From positions 83,021,566-83,085,565 of the forward strand of contig NC_080175.1 of the NCBI RefSeq assembly GCF_950295315.1: a stretch of DNA of 64,000 bases, read 5' to 3'. The stretch is from Erinaceus europaeus (lineage: Eukaryota > Chordata > Mammalia > Eulipotyphla > Erinaceidae). The stretch's first letter is position 1. The number at the start of each line of letters is the position of its first letter. The notes below the pieces were generated by a model, which ran no database searches, was not told where the DNA came from, and worked only from the letters and a program-made list of their open reading frames with translations. The position numbers were made by a program, and so were the translations under genes. This document shows positions 23,166-35,254 of this stretch, in pieces.

Positions 23166-23285
23166 CTTATTTAGTCCACATAAAAACTGAGGCGGTTTCT
23201 AAATAGCTCAGGGCTTTTACTTGTCATTTGAAATCTAAACTATCTCTAGGATGTTCTCCAATTTGAAAAACCAATAAATCAGATC
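23166..23285 (-). repeat. Inverted duplication, right arm
   Basis: It is the reverse-complement partner of 20634-20748. The arms lie about 2.4 kb apart and flank a SINE, an ancient L1 end and the twin-primed L1. Confidence 0.85.
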
Positions 23286-23289
23286 AATA

Positions 23290-25080
23290 CCAAAACAGCA
23301 TTAATTTTCGGCATCAGTCTGGAAAAAAAAAAAAGTAGAAGTAAAACTTCCTAAGCAAAAGTGGGAAAAAGTAGGGATAAGTGAATGTGCTTCCATTTCC
23401 AATATTAAAATGTAAACAAGTCAAGATTTTAAAAGTGATTGTTTACTGTTACAAAGGAGTGTTTGTAGTAGACATTTTCACTTCTCCTATACAGGCACCT
23501 GGGATGTGTTCCAGGAATCTTCCCATCTTTTAACCCTTCCAGTGTGTACCTCTCCTTTGTTCACATGCCCTTGCCTCTCTGGCCCACATCTTTTACATTT
23601 TAGTGTGCTGGGTATGGTTGTCCCAGCAGACATCTAAAAATCTAGGAATTTATGATTCAATATCTGTAGATTGAAGATTATGGAACCTTGAGACTACAAT
23701 CCCATCATCTGAACTGTAATTTCCACATAAGTCACAAATACCCCACCACCAATAACACCATGTGAATCTAGGGAAACTACCCTTTGTAGAACTCACCTGG
23801 TTCCCCTCCCCTTTCTCTTCCCTCATATCTCAGTTTTTCTCTTTTCTCTGACAAATTTCTTTTGGAGGCAATTTCCTAGTAAGTATAGTCAGAGATGAAA
23901 ATTTGAAAAATAAAACTATTGAAAGTTTTATATGGGTTAACTGTGTGCACAGAGCTTATAAAGGCAAAAGACAGGACACAGAAAATAACAACAATAAAGT
24001 ATATCATCGGTGAGCTTAATCAAGTTTTAAGAGAATATTTAGTAACAATATATTGGCAAATTATTTAGTATGCCACCCAGATCCCACCATCAGGAGTCAG
24101 GAACTCATTTTTACAACTTTCCACAGCTGAATCAACCTATCAGATGGTTTTGATCAAGACTAAAATCACTTTTTTTGGAAAGTCAGCCATCAATAATAAA
24201 TTGAAACATGTAGGAAGAACAAAACTCTTGCTTTAATTTGAAATAACTTGGAACATCTCAGACACAGTGTTTCCAGAGATATTAGTTGAGTATTGCTATA
24301 ATGTCCGGCTAACTTACTGTAATTTCTAGCTTTTGAAACAGTTTTCAATGAACAAAAGGAGATAGATTTCATGAACATACATTTACAAATCTTTAGCATC
24401 AGTCTATACACTTTACATCTGCTAGAACACTTTTCAGTCAGTTAAATCACTTGTATTTTTTACCAAGGAAACTCTATTTTGTCATAATCCTGTAAACATT
24501 CACATCTCTCTGGGTATCTATGTATTTGTTGTTTAAGAGATCTAAAGGGTATTATGGATATTGTGACTTAAGTGTATGAAGTTTAATTAAAACTCTTCTA
24601 TCAATGCAGCTTTTTTAAGTCTCTAAATCAATGCAACGTGTTGATATATTTTGTAGATTTTAAATTAAATGCTCTTTGAAATGTCTGATAAGAGTTGCTG
24701 CCAGTAAAGATGAGATGAGATGAGAATAAAATCTTCAGGGACACAGAAAACTTAAAATTTGGTATCAGGGAAGTAATATATCAGTTCACATGTATTAACA
24801 TGAATAAATTCATACACATATAGAGAGTGCTAAACATCAAATCTGGTATTTTTCATCTAAACAGCAACAAAAAAATACTGTTGCATGGAACATCTAATCA
24901 ACAGAATCTTATAGTTTTATTATAAAAGAGAAAATTCAAGCTACCAGGGTATACTCTTTATTAAGAAAAGATAGAAGTCAAAAAGTGCTTCTTTGATTTC
25001 TTACTGTCCATAACATTCATGATGATTTGGATATTTACTGAATAAAAATATTCAGTAATAGAAATTAGCTATATGTATCT
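23290..25080. other. Unique intergenic sequence
   Basis: About 1.8 kb without a recognised repeat, gene or RNA. Short ORFs (e.g. 24190-24411 minus) show no protein-like features I can identify. Confidence 0.45.
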
Positions 25081-25082
25081 TT

Positions 25083-25264
25083 TAGATAGTTTATTTTAAT
25101 TAATTAATGGGGATACAGAGAAAGTAGAAGGAAACAGGAACAAAGAAAGGAAAAAAGACAGAGAGACACCTGCAGTTCTGCTTCACCTATTGTGACGCTT
25201 CCCCCATGGATGTCCTTTCACATGGCAACGTGTGCACTCAACCAAGTACGCCACACTGAGCCAC
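25083..25264 (-). mobile_element. tRNA-derived SINE, diverged
   Basis: This minus-strand copy shows the 'gacagagagacacctgcag' segment and a degraded head ('gtggcgtacttggttgagtgc'). Part of the centre is deleted. Confidence 0.78.
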
Positions 25265-25585
25265 TAGGTATTTATGTATTTTTAATTTATACTATTATTT
25301 TGAATCTTAGGGAATCTTATATCTATTCAATAAGTTTCAATTATTTTCAGCATAATACCACATTTAATTAATATTTTCTCTATCATTTAATATTTTTCCT
25401 TTGGTTATTTAAACTAAGAATTATATATATATTTTTTTCCAGAACTCTGGGGTTGACAAACAGCCCAAATTACAGAAATATATATATATAAACTTTTTGG
25501 TAGTGATTTAATAACATTTTGTAATAATACCATTATTTCTTTAGTTATTTAATAATCGACTATATTTCGGGATAAGAGGTGTACA
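25265..25585. other. AT-rich sequence
   Basis: TA-rich with no gene. The last about 20 bp ('gataagaggtgtacaatttcc') resemble the reverse complement of an L1 3' end. Confidence 0.45.
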
Positions 25586-25589
25586 ATTT

Positions 25590-26850
25590 CCAGCAATCAA
25601 GTAGAAAGACCTAAAAAGAGACCATAAAGTTCCTAATGAAATAGTGTCTACTTAGATACCCTCCTCACCTATTTCCTATTACACTTCCTTCAGTAACTCA
25701 GAAGCTAACCTTATCAAAGCAAGGACTGCAAAAGCTGAATAAGGGAAAGAGACTGGCATACTTTAATGATGATTCTTTAGTCACTATCAGGCCACCCCAT
25801 TATGTGGGCCCATAGTTAGGGAGTCCTGAGATTCTCAAACAGACATGACAGGCCTAGACCCTCTCCTCAATGTTACTGGTCATCTATATCAGGAACAACA
25901 TAATAGACCCCTTTGTGGGCCCCCATAGGACCTTGCCCTCAACGTGGATCAACAACAGTAGAAAATCTTCCGTCCTCTGAAGGGAGGCAGGACAACATAC
26001 TCTATGTTCCACCTGAAGAAGATGGTCCTGAAATTGGGGCAGCTTGGAACGTTCCTACTCATGACCACAGAATGTGAGCTCAGATCTATAGGGATGTAGA
26101 GGTCATTTAGGCTTCTAAGCTGAATATGGGCCCCAGATCAGATCAAATCAATGGGGTTTAAAGTCAACGATATTTATACACTTTTCCCATATTTGGGAGC
26201 TACTCTCTTCCCTGATCCAGCTTTCTGGTCCTTTTTCCAGCCATGACATCATCTCCCCCGAAAATAACTTGGATCCACCTGCATATCAGATGTCAGGCTC
26301 AGAAAAATCAAAACAAAACAAAAACAAAACAGACAAAAAAAAATCTAGTATAGTCATGGGCCCTTTGGAATGTAACAAAAATAGGCCTATCAACTATCTC
26401 AAAAACTAAGACCTCCCAACTCTTCATCTGAACTATTCCAGCCTTTAGGTTCATGATTAGTCAACAATTTGTTTGGCTTTATATGTTAACTCTTTTTTCA
26501 GCTACCAGGGTCCAGATGCTAGCATGATGCCATCTGGATTTCCCTGGGCAGACAACTCCACCAAAATGTCCTGGAGCCCCACTTCCCCACTAGGGAAAAG
26601 AGAGAGGCAGGCTGGGAGTATGGATGGACCTGTCAATGCCCATATTCAGCAGGGAAGCAATTACAGAAGCCAGACCTTCCACCTTCTGTACCCCATAATG
26701 ACCCTGGGTCCATAATGTAGTTAAAGTATAGGGAAGTTATCAGGGTAGGGATGGGATATGGAGTTCTGGTGGTAGGAATTGTGTGGAGTTGTACCCCTCT
26801 TACCTATGTTTTTTGTTAGTGTTCCCTTTTTATAAATAAAATTTTTTAAA
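25590..26850 (+). mobile_element. Old L1 3' UTR, sense, with the extra module
   Basis: This is a nearly complete older-type 3' UTR. It includes the module from 'agtagaaagacctaaaaag' through 'ggaccttgccctcaacgtgg' to 'ccatgacatcatctccc', and ends with 'ggtggtaggaattgtgtgg' and an A-rich tail. It is the sense reference for the inverted part of the copy at 367-755. Confidence 0.85.
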
Positions 26851-26867
26851 AGAATGGCTTTGTGTTA

Positions 26868-27520
26868 CAGTCAACAATATTTATTCACTTTTCCAGTATT
26901 TGGGAGGTAATCTCTTCCGTGATCTAGCTTTCTAGCCTTTTTTTCCAGCCATGACATCATCTCCTCAGACAGTAACTTGGGTCCACCTGCATATCAGATG
27001 TCAAGCTCAGGCAAAAACTGATAGAGTTGTAGACCTTTTGGAATGTATCTAGAATAGACCGACTAGCTATTTCCAAAACGGAGACCCCAAATCTTTATCT
27101 GCAATAATCCAGCCTTTAGGTCCACAATTAGTCAACAACTTGTTTGGCTTTATATGTTAACTCTTTTTCAGCCACCAGGTTCCAGATGCTACCATGATAC
27201 CAACCAGACTTCCCTGGATAGGCAACACCACCATTGTGTCCTGGACCTCCACTCCCTCAGAGCACTGCCCCACTAGGGAAAGAGAGAAACAGGCTGGGAG
27301 TATGGATCAATCTGCCAACGCCCATGTTCAGCGGGGAAGCAATTACAGAAGCCAGACCTTCTACCTTCTGCACCCCATAATGACCCTGAGTCCATACTCC
27401 CATGGAGTTAAAGAATAGGAAAGCTATCAGTGGAAGAGATGGGATACGGGGTTCTGGTGGTGGGAATTGTACTCCTCTTATCCTATGGTCTTATCAGTGT
27501 TTCCATATTATAAATAAGTA

Positions 27521-27548
<28 letters not shown>
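26868..27548 (+). mobile_element. Old L1 3' UTR, 5' truncated
   Basis: This second copy in the same orientation starts at 'gtcaacaatatttattc' and ends in an (AAAT)n tail at about 27512-27555. It follows the previous copy head to tail. Confidence 0.85.
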
Positions 27549-27551
<3 letters not shown>

Positions 27552-27812
27552 ATAGGTGTACAATTCCATATAATTTGCACCACCAGAGCTCTGTGTCACA
27601 TCCCCTCCATTGGAAGGTTCCCTATTCTTTCTTCCTCTGGGAGTATGGACCAAAGATCTTTATGGGGTGCAGAAAGTAGAAGGTCTGGCTTCTGTAACTG
27701 CTTCTCCACTGGACATGACCTTTGCCAGGTCGATCCATACTCCCAGCCTGTCTCTCTTTCCCTAGTGGGGCAGGACTCTGGGGAGGTGGGGCTCCAGGAC
27801 AATGGTTGTCAT
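27549..27812 (-). mobile_element. Old L1 3' end, minus strand
   Basis: 'Ggtgtacaattccatataatttgcaccacc' to 'ggctccaggacaatgg' is the reverse complement of the last about 260 bp of the older 3' UTR. It abuts the preceding copy tail to tail at the (AAAT)n tract. Confidence 0.85.
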
Positions 27813-28260
27813 TTCCATCAGTTTATAATAAAATAAGAGTATAATTCCACTTTTTAGCTACTATCAAAGTTCTGTGCCCCACCCTGTAACCAAGATAGCC
27901 CTCTCAAAGTATGAGAATGAGCTTGACTCCTTTATCTACTGACTGATTTATTGTCAAGTTGATGTATTTCCATTCTCTATAATCCACATCTGAACAAAAT
28001 CATCTGGTAACTGTCTTTTAACTCCTTACTTATTTTACTGTGCATAACTGCCTCCAGTTCCATCTTCTCCTGAAGGACATGTTATCATTTTTAAATGCAG
28101 TTTAGTCTTCCACTGAGTCTCTGTGTGTCCCATATATTTATTTGAATTGACACCTTTCATGCCTGATAGATATATGCCAAAAGCTGCACTGCTGTATTTT
28201 AAGGTAATTCCAGTTTTATCTGTTTATGGATTCTCTATACCTCAAATAATAGTTTATATG
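27813..28260 (-). mobile_element. Ancient L1 fragment, minus strand
   Basis: Antisense L1 ORF2 3' sequence is visible, such as 'catcttctcctgaaggacatg', 'gcagtttagtcttccactgagtc' and 'ttgacacctttcatgcc'. It is strongly decayed. Confidence 0.65.
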
Positions 28261-28477
28261 TATTAAAGGAAATCATATGCTGGCCAGAAGGTGATATAAA
28301 TCAAAGAAAGAGTGTAGGAGAGTACCACAGAAGTAAGACTATCGTAGGCTCTTCTAGAAACTTTTGAGAAAAGAGATGTTATGCCAATAGTTCATCATGT
28401 TTGGTAACCATCATTGCAGTGATCCCCATGTAGATATATCAAGCTGTCTTACCTAGATGCCTTTAAAAAGACATTTA
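28261..28477. other. Unique sequence
   Basis: Nothing was recognised. Confidence 0.4.
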
Positions 28478-28552
28478 TCTTGGGACCAAAAAGTGCTATA
28501 CCAGATAAAGCTCATACATCATCATGTGCTAAGACCCAGGTTCAAAAAATCA
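28478..28552 (+). mobile_element. tRNA-like SINE fragment
   Basis: 'Gctataccagataaagctcatac' followed by 'aagacccaggttcaa' looks like a tRNA-derived head ending at box B. It is short and diverged. Confidence 0.5.
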
Positions 28553-28554
28553 AC

Positions 28555-28990
28555 ATATGAAAACCAATGTCATTCCTCTATGAAAACACTAAACTAGGTA
28601 AAGAAATTTGAATTTCATCTTTTTGACTGTGCAGTAATATTCAAGGCAGTGACAAGTATCAACAAAACTGGGGGAGGAAGGAGCTCTGATAGATATTTGA
28701 TGGTAATATAATCTGGTGTAGCCTCTGTGGAAAAAGGGTTAGAGAGTCTTTAAACAAATAAAAATTGAAATACTTAAATAGTAATAGAAATCTCGTTTTT
28801 AATCTAAAAGACATAAAAATACTAGTTCACTAATTCAAAAGGATATATGTACCCCCTGTGTTCACAGGAACACCATTAACAATAGTCAAAATATGGAAAC
28901 AATCTAGCTAACCAACAACAGATGACTGAGTAAAAAAATTACAGAGTATAATATTCACTTATTAATATTTCAAGAGCCTTCTATAATGCT
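28555..28990 (+). mobile_element. Ancient L1 ORF2 fragment
   Basis: 'Ggtgtagcctctgtggaaaa', 'tatatgtaccccctgtgttcac' and 'ccaacaacagatgactgag' match the 3' part of mammalian L1 ORF2 in order. No open frame survives. Confidence 0.7.
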
Positions 28991-29960
28991 GGAAATTATG
29001 TTAGAAAACAATGGGGGGGGCAAGAAAAGTCAATGTCATAATCCTCTCTGAATTCATTTACCAACAAAGAACACGGACAGAAATCTTCACTATTAAAAAA
29101 TAGTCAACTATGAAATCTTGTCTGAGAAGCAAAAATGTCAACACATATCTGTAACAGGAATGAAATGCTCAGTGTGATTTACAAAGGTAGAACCCTCAAA
29201 TTCTAGCATTCTCAGAAACAGAGCAATTTTACCAAGATAATTTTTGTCATCCAGTATTTGCCTTATTTCATTTTTTATCTCTTGTAACCATAACATGTTT
29301 GACCTTGAAAATACATTTGATGAAAACCCAATTCTCTTTTGATGACGATGTCTTTTTGAAATGCACCTCTCTCTGGGCAGGTAATATGTCCGCTTCAAAG
29401 GAGGCAATTCTTATTCTAACGGAAAATACAAAACTGTGTTTCCATTGCTGCCTAAACCTGGGGAAAATTGTCTTTCAAAGACAAAGGCAACATTAAGGTA
29501 ATGAAGGTTTTGGCAGCCATTATGAGCTTCAAGCTGTGTTGCGTATTCAGCTACTGTATAGACACTACACTAAAACATTAGAGAGATTTGTTAGGGACAG
29601 CTGCCACCTCATCTATCAGCCATTACAGGAATAACATTGGAGTGTCCCTTTAATTTCCTAGATAAAGGTTTAAGGTCTTTTTGGTTATTTGAAATAAAAG
29701 AAAGAAGGCAAAATTTTCCCAGCAACTCAAACATCGTGAAAGAAATATAGATAAATAAAGCTTCTTACTTTCTTTTTTTTTTCCTAATGAAACAAACCAA
29801 AATGATGGTAAATGTGTGTGTGTGGGTGGGTGGGTTTCAGACTCTTTTTCTGTGACATTGTACATCCTTTCTGACAATTATAGCTTTATTTGGGGAGATT
29901 ACAAGCTGTTCATTCATATTAGTTTCTGCTTCTGATATGAATGTTGAGGAGAGAGAGAGA
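28990..29960. other. Unique sequence
   Basis: No repeat or gene was recognised. The section at about 29140-29640 is balanced in composition and free of repeats, so it is one of the better places to test for mammalian conservation. A (TG)n/(GGGT)n stretch lies at about 29813-29836. Confidence 0.4.
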
Positions 29961-30400
29961 CAAAAAATAATAATAACACAGGATGGCTGGCAATAATAGT
30001 TCAGTTACAGGAGAACCACATCAACTATTGAAGTTAGACTACAACTTCTGCTTCTAGACACAGAATCTAAAACCTGACCCAGGCTTCAGTGGCATACATC
30101 CACCTGACTGACTGACACACTGTAATCAGAGAAACATGTGCATGGGGGTATATTGTTCTATTACTTGGGGGCTGCTAGTTCAGACAGACCTACCTCTGTA
30201 GAGAGACCCTGGAGTGCCCTGCTTTCATCTCAAGGAAGTAAGAGCCCTGTCTCTGTGGGGTCCCTACAGGACTCCTTTACAGGACCCATTTTTAGCTGCA
30301 GAGAAAACAGGGTCCATACACCCCACCCAAAGATAAATAAATTGAAGGGAACATTTGTGAAAATCTATATAGTTAAACTCCCAGAACATAAATATCTGTT
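29960..30400. other. Unrecognised sequence
   Basis: GC content is higher than its neighbours. A 144-codon ORF opens at 30138 but runs into L1 3' UTR sequence at about 30445, so it is not a credible gene. The origin of 30000-30340 is unknown. Confidence 0.35.
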
Positions 30401-31950
30401 TTTTTTTTTATTATTTTTTGGTATTATCTTTATTTATTTATTTATCAGGGTAGACATGCAGCTTCCTGGGCCTGTGGGGGGTGGGGGTGGGTGGGTGAGT
30501 GCGATGGGACACAGTCTTTTGGTGGTGGGAATGGTGTTTATGTATATTTATATAACTACACTTTACTCCTAGTAAAGTGTAGTCATATAAATCACTAGTT
30601 AATTAATATGAGAGGGGGAAAATTAATTGTACGTTTCGAAGTTTTTAAAACACAGACTGAGTCTTTTTAATATAAAGGCTGTGTATTTGATATGCGGACT
30701 CTCAAAAGCCTAGACCAAGTAGATCAGAAGCAACCAAAGGCACAGCTACATACAAGATACTGGGTACTATACAGCAAACCCTAACAAAAGGACTTTTCTA
30801 AGTTAACCCAATTACCAAATAATGTGATGATAGCATTAACTATCGATTGTCTTTTTGAACCCTAAGATAGCAGGAACCTCACATCTCCACTATAGAGCCT
30901 ATATTTCCCCCAGTAATGGAACCTTAGGATAGGGCCCACTTTCCCGCATGCCTCTCCCAATCCATATCAAATAATATTGCATCTGCTGATTGCAACCTAA
31001 TCAACCCAACGATTGCCACCTCAACATGCTTCAGCTCAGACTGTGTCCAGAGACTTTAGGTATGGAATGACAACCCTTCAGCTTCATTACTCGGGTGAGA
31101 CCTTTCCTTTCATAGTATTCTCTAATTCCATCCCAGGTGGTTCACTTTCTAACAAAACCTAGCTATAGACCAGGTTCTGTGAGAGAGAGCATATGTTCAC
31201 ACGTATCCATATACTAGTGCAAAATATATACCTGAAACCAGAAGTACACTATAATTTTCAGTGAGTACCTCCCTAACACTTCCTCTCCACTATTCCAAGC
31301 TTTGGGTCCATGATTGCTCAACAATTTGTTTGGCTTTGTATGGTAACTCTCTTTTCAGCCACCAGGTTCCAGATGTCATCAGGATGCCGGCCAGGCTTCC
31401 CTGGACTGAAGACCTCACCAATGTGTCCTGGAGCTCTGCTTCCCCAGAGACCCACCCTACTAGGGAAAGAGAGAGGCAGACTGGGAGTATGGACTGACCA
31501 GTCAACGTCCATGTTCAGCGGGGAAGCAATTACAGAAGCCAGACCTTCTACCTTCTGCAACCCAGAAGGACCCTGGGTCCATGCTCCCAGAGGGATAGAG
31601 AATGGGAAAACTATCAGGGGAGGGGATGGGATATGGAGATTGGGTGTTGGGAATTGTGTGGAGTTGTACCCCTCCTACCCTATGGTTTTGTTAATTTATC
31701 CTTTCTTTAATAAAAAATAAATTTAAAAAAATTATTTTTTGGTATTATCTTTATTTATTGGATAGAGGGATCCAGAATCAATAGTGAAGGGAGAGAGACA
31801 GAGATAGAGAGACTGAGAGAGACAGAGACAGAGAGAGAGAGAGAGATCTGCAAAGCTAATTGCAAAACATTCCCCCTGCAGGTGGGGACTGGAGGATCAA
31901 ACCCGGATCCAGCACTGTGACATGTACATTTAGCCAGGAAATCCACCACC
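30400..31950 (-). mobile_element. tRNA-derived SINE interrupted by an L1
   Basis: The SINE body lies at 31760-31950 ('gcctaaatgtac'-like head, 'cccacctgcaggggg', GA-rich on this strand). Its tail reappears at 30400-30438 on the other side of the L1 at 30445-31730. The repeated tail (30410-30438 and 31731-31759, 29 bp identical) is the L1 target-site duplication. Confidence 0.82.
30445..31730 (+). mobile_element. Young L1 3' UTR, 5' truncated
   Basis: It begins at 'gggtagacatgcagcttcctggg', just past the ORF2 stop of the parent, and includes the G-rich run at 30474-30500. It ends in an A-rich tail. The sequence lacks the old 500-bp module. It inserted in the tail of a minus-strand SINE and made a duplication of 29 identical bases. 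Confidence 0.9.
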
Positions 31951-31954
31951 AACT

Positions 31955-32880
31955 ACTACAGCAATGACCCAAGACAGAAGACTCCTCCCCCCCCAGAAAA
32001 AAAATCCCAAGCCATCAAAAAAAAATAAGAATGGTAAAAACATCCAAACATCAATCAATGAGATAATCACAGGAGTACGGAAAGCCTTTGATGGAAATAT
32101 TATCAAACATGGGAAAACAACAGATGAGGCTATCAAAGAAAACATGAACTATCTCAAAGTAATTAGAGAGCTAACACAGAGCTGACACAATAAGTTTTCA
32201 GATAAATAAAGTAATAAAAGATAGAATGGGCATTATTTAATGCTCAAAGGATCACTCAACCAGGAGGATTTAATAATTACTAACATTTACGCACCCACTG
32301 AGGGGTCATCTTAATATGTCAAACATCCTCTGAAAGAGATACAAAAATGCACCAATAGTAATACAGTAAAAAGTAGGAGACTTCAGCACCCGCTCTTTCA
32401 AATTGACACATCATTACACAGAAAGTCAACAAAGACAATAAAGAAACTAGATTCCAGGGACCAGGTGGAATCTAGTTAAGCACACACATTGCAGTGTGCA
32501 AGGTTGCAGGCTCAAGCCCCTGATCCCCACCTGCATGAGGAAAGCTTCATGCGCAGAGAAGGGCTACAGATGTCTCTGTCCCTATCTGTTTCCCCCTCCC
32601 CTTTCAACTCCTCTCTGTCTCTATCCAGTAGTAAATAAATACAAACATTTTAAAATGTTAAAAAAAAAAAAAAGGAGAGAGAGAGAGAGAGAAACTAGAC
32701 CTTCCAGACATTTTTCAAGTCCTTCACCCCAACAACCTATAATGCACATTGTTTTTGAGTTCAAATAGAATATTTCTCAAGGATAAACTATATATATATG
32801 TTAGGCCACAAAGACACTGTCAATAAATTCAAAAATCACTGAAATTATCCCAAGCATCTTCTCAGACCACAGGGGAATAA
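31955..32880 (+). mobile_element. Decayed L1 with internal deletion, carrying a SINE
   Basis: ORF1 N-terminal-type sequence ('aacatgaactatctcaaagt', 'aattagagagctaac') ends near 32185. ORF2 endonuclease sequence resumes near 32195 ('aaataaagtaataaaagatag'). It continues through 'taacatttacgcaccc' and 'ggccacaaagacactgtc' to 'cttctcagaccacag'. About 1.5 kb of the parent is therefore missing. The SINE at 32452-32689 splits it. No frame is open. Confidence 0.78.
32452..32689 (+). mobile_element. tRNA-derived SINE inside an L1
   Basis: The head, a box B-like 'ggctcaagccc', 'tccccacctgcatgagg' and a CT-rich body are present, ending in an A-run and (GA)n. The perfect 10-bp duplication AGAAACTAGA lies at 32442-32451 and 32690-32699. 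Confidence 0.88.
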
Positions 32881-32924
32881 TTCATGCAAGTTTTGTACAT
32901 ATCATCTACACAGATAATTACTCA

Positions 32925-33140
32925 CCTGTGAACAGTTTTACTTCTTACTTTTCACTCTGAATATTTTTCTTTTCATACTTTGTTGAAGTAGCTGGTGCTT
33001 TACTGAATTATGCTGGTATGATGCTTGAAAATGAGTAGTGAAAGAGTCCATCCTTGCTTTGTTTTTAATCTTAGTATTCCGTTATATATTTTCTTTTGTT
33101 TATTTCCTATCCCTAGTCTACAAAGTTTTTATAGAGACAT
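32925..33140 (-). mobile_element. Ancient L1 ORF2 fragment, antisense
   Basis: 'Gaaaatgagtagtgaaagagtccatccttgctttgtttttaatctta' parallels the antisense of the L1 reverse-transcriptase region. It is highly diverged. Confidence 0.5.
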
Positions 33141-33527
33141 ACAGTAATATTTAATGGACTGACAAGTTAAAATATTGTGTCTGTTTGCAAAGTGCTCACT
33201 GTAGTACAAAACACAGTTAAATTATTAATTAGGACTTGTTATTTTGAATATTTAAAATGTTGAGTAAACATTACAACACGAGTCAGAAATAAATAACTAA
33301 AATCTAGGTTCTCTTTTTAACTACACATGCTTTAATGGCCAGTTTTTAGAAGATAAAATAAAACAATCCAATGAAAATATGAAAAAAAGCTAGAAAACAA
33401 ATGACACTAATTTTTCTAATTATTTTGCTTTTAAAATGCCCTGCATATATTTGATGCAAATTAAAGGATAGCATGCGCTTTTTAAAGTTTTTTACTTTAT
33501 TGCATTTTTTTCATAATTTTTTTCAGA
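33141..33527. other. Unique AT-rich sequence
   Basis: No gene or repeat was recognised. Confidence 0.45.
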
Positions 33528-33668
33528 GGTTTTATTTATTTATTAATGAGAAAAACAGGAGGAGAGAGAAAGAACCAGACATCACTCTGGCGCATATGCT
33601 GTTAGGGATCGTCTCAATACTTCATGCTTGAGAGTCTAAAGCTTTATCACTGTTCCACCTCCCGGACC
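33528..33668 (-). mobile_element. tRNA-derived SINE ('gatccgggaggtagtacagt' type)
   Basis: Its minus-strand copy of the 9442-9604 family reads 'ggtccgggaggtggaacagtg' and 'agagtgatgtctggttctttc'. Confidence 0.8.
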
Positions 33669-34255
33669 AGCATGATCTTTTTTCTTTATTGTGAAGTTAA
33701 TGTTTACTGTACATTTGTTGGCATACGAGTACAATCTCTCATCGCACCAAAGTAGGTGTCTGCAAAACACGCTCTCTCCCAGATTAGGTCTATCATCATG
33801 CAACTCTCTATTATTAAGCACTTAAGCTGTCTACAATTTTTACTATTTTGGAATATTTATATTTCTTTCCAAAAAACCCTGTAATTATGTACAAACTAGC
33901 AAGTAAAAAATGATGAACTCAGATAATGCTTTCAGAGAGAAAAATATGTTTAAATCATACTTTAAATCATACCTTCTAATACATCAAGCGGTATAATATC
34001 TACAACATGTTTAAAGTTTAGTTTCAGTAAAATGTGATTATACAAGTTGTTTTTGGCAGTTGATTGAGTTATTTTGGGGCAAATTACTTGAGACTTGTTG
34101 CATCAAGCATGGTTATAGCTAAGTCAGATTCTCATTTCAAAAAGTTTATTCTATCATTTATGAAATTGACTAGAAGGATATGAAATAAATGGTTCTGGAA
34201 TACAAATCTGCATATTACACTAAGCAGAGTAAAAAATTAAGACTGAAGGAAATAT
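33669..34255. other. Unique sequence
   Basis: No recognised feature. Confidence 0.45.
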
Positions 34256-34672
34256 GCTGAGACCTGACCTTCCTAATCTTACAGGAAGAGCTTATCTTGC
34301 TGAAAACGCAAAAGTAAATCATTCGCCAACACAGGAATTCACCCAGTCTATATCAGACATCTCCAACCGGAATTGAAACAATACTGATCTCCAAGCTGAA
34401 AGGATTATACAGGACATTTTCAACTAGAATTGGGTCCTAAAATTTGGGACAAAATTAACTTCCAGGGACCTCTAGGCTGAAATTAAACAAGCCTCCACAA
34501 AATTCAAATGCCCCCAGCCTGTCCTGGGCATGGCTCTCCACTCTAGGTGCACGCACCAGCCATGGAGAGTTTACCATTCTTATTTTCTCCTGATTAAAGC
34601 TTTTCTTTATCTGCCTTCCCAACTCCTGTTGACTTATTTTACACCTCATAAGTCTGACACTTTACGGTCACA
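34256..34672 (+). mobile_element. LTR-like block (uncertain)
   Basis: A GC-balanced block of about 415 bp sits in AT-rich surroundings, with a candidate polyadenylation signal 'gattaaagc' near 34593 followed by a T-rich, 'tgttgacttattttac' end. The layout resembles the 3' half of a solo LTR, but no inverted ends, target duplication or family match could be confirmed. Confidence 0.35.
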
Positions 34673-35012
34673 CAAACCTAACCAAGACCCAAATTAAAAT
34701 TCTAGGAGACATAAAGGGAAGGTAAAACTCCACGATACATTGAAAATATTAGATGTTGCATGGTAAGACAGGGAAAGAATAGAATAATATTTTATTTCTA
34801 GTATGAGCAATTACATACATTTTAGTGCTGTTAATGTCTAGATAATTTCAGTTAAAAGATGAGTTGAAATATAGATACTGAATTTGAGTGGTTTATCAGA
34901 CACACCCAAGTACATATTAAAATATCATTAAGTTATGGATTATCAAACCTAGAAAGGTATCAGAACTAGAAATACTTAGTCTACAATCAAGCACACAAAA
35001 ATTGGAGATAAA
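34673..35012. other. Unique sequence
   Basis: No recognised feature. Confidence 0.45.
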
Positions 35013-35254
35013 ATGATAGGTTCACAAGCAGTGAACCAGGTCTGCAGGTGTCTATTTTTCTCTCTCCCTCTCTGTCTTCCCCGCCTCTCTCCATTTCTCT
35101 CTGTCCAATTCAACAACAAGGATATCAATAACAATACTAATAACCACATCAATGATAAAACAACAAGGGCAACAAAAGGGGAAAAATAGCCTCCAGGAGC
35201 AATGGGTTCATGGTGCTCAGAGCCCCAGCAATAATCCTGGAGACAAAAAAAAAA
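35013..35254 (+). mobile_element. tRNA-derived SINE, long subfamily, 5' truncated
   Basis: It starts inside the centre ('caagcagtgaaccaggtctgc') and keeps the CT-rich body, (AAC)n zone and the 3' module bounded by CCTCCAGG (35190-35197) and CCTGGAGA (35236-35243). Confidence 0.87.

Noticed and set aside
30138..30572. 144-codon ORF
   Set aside because: Its second half is SINE tail and L1 3' UTR sequence.
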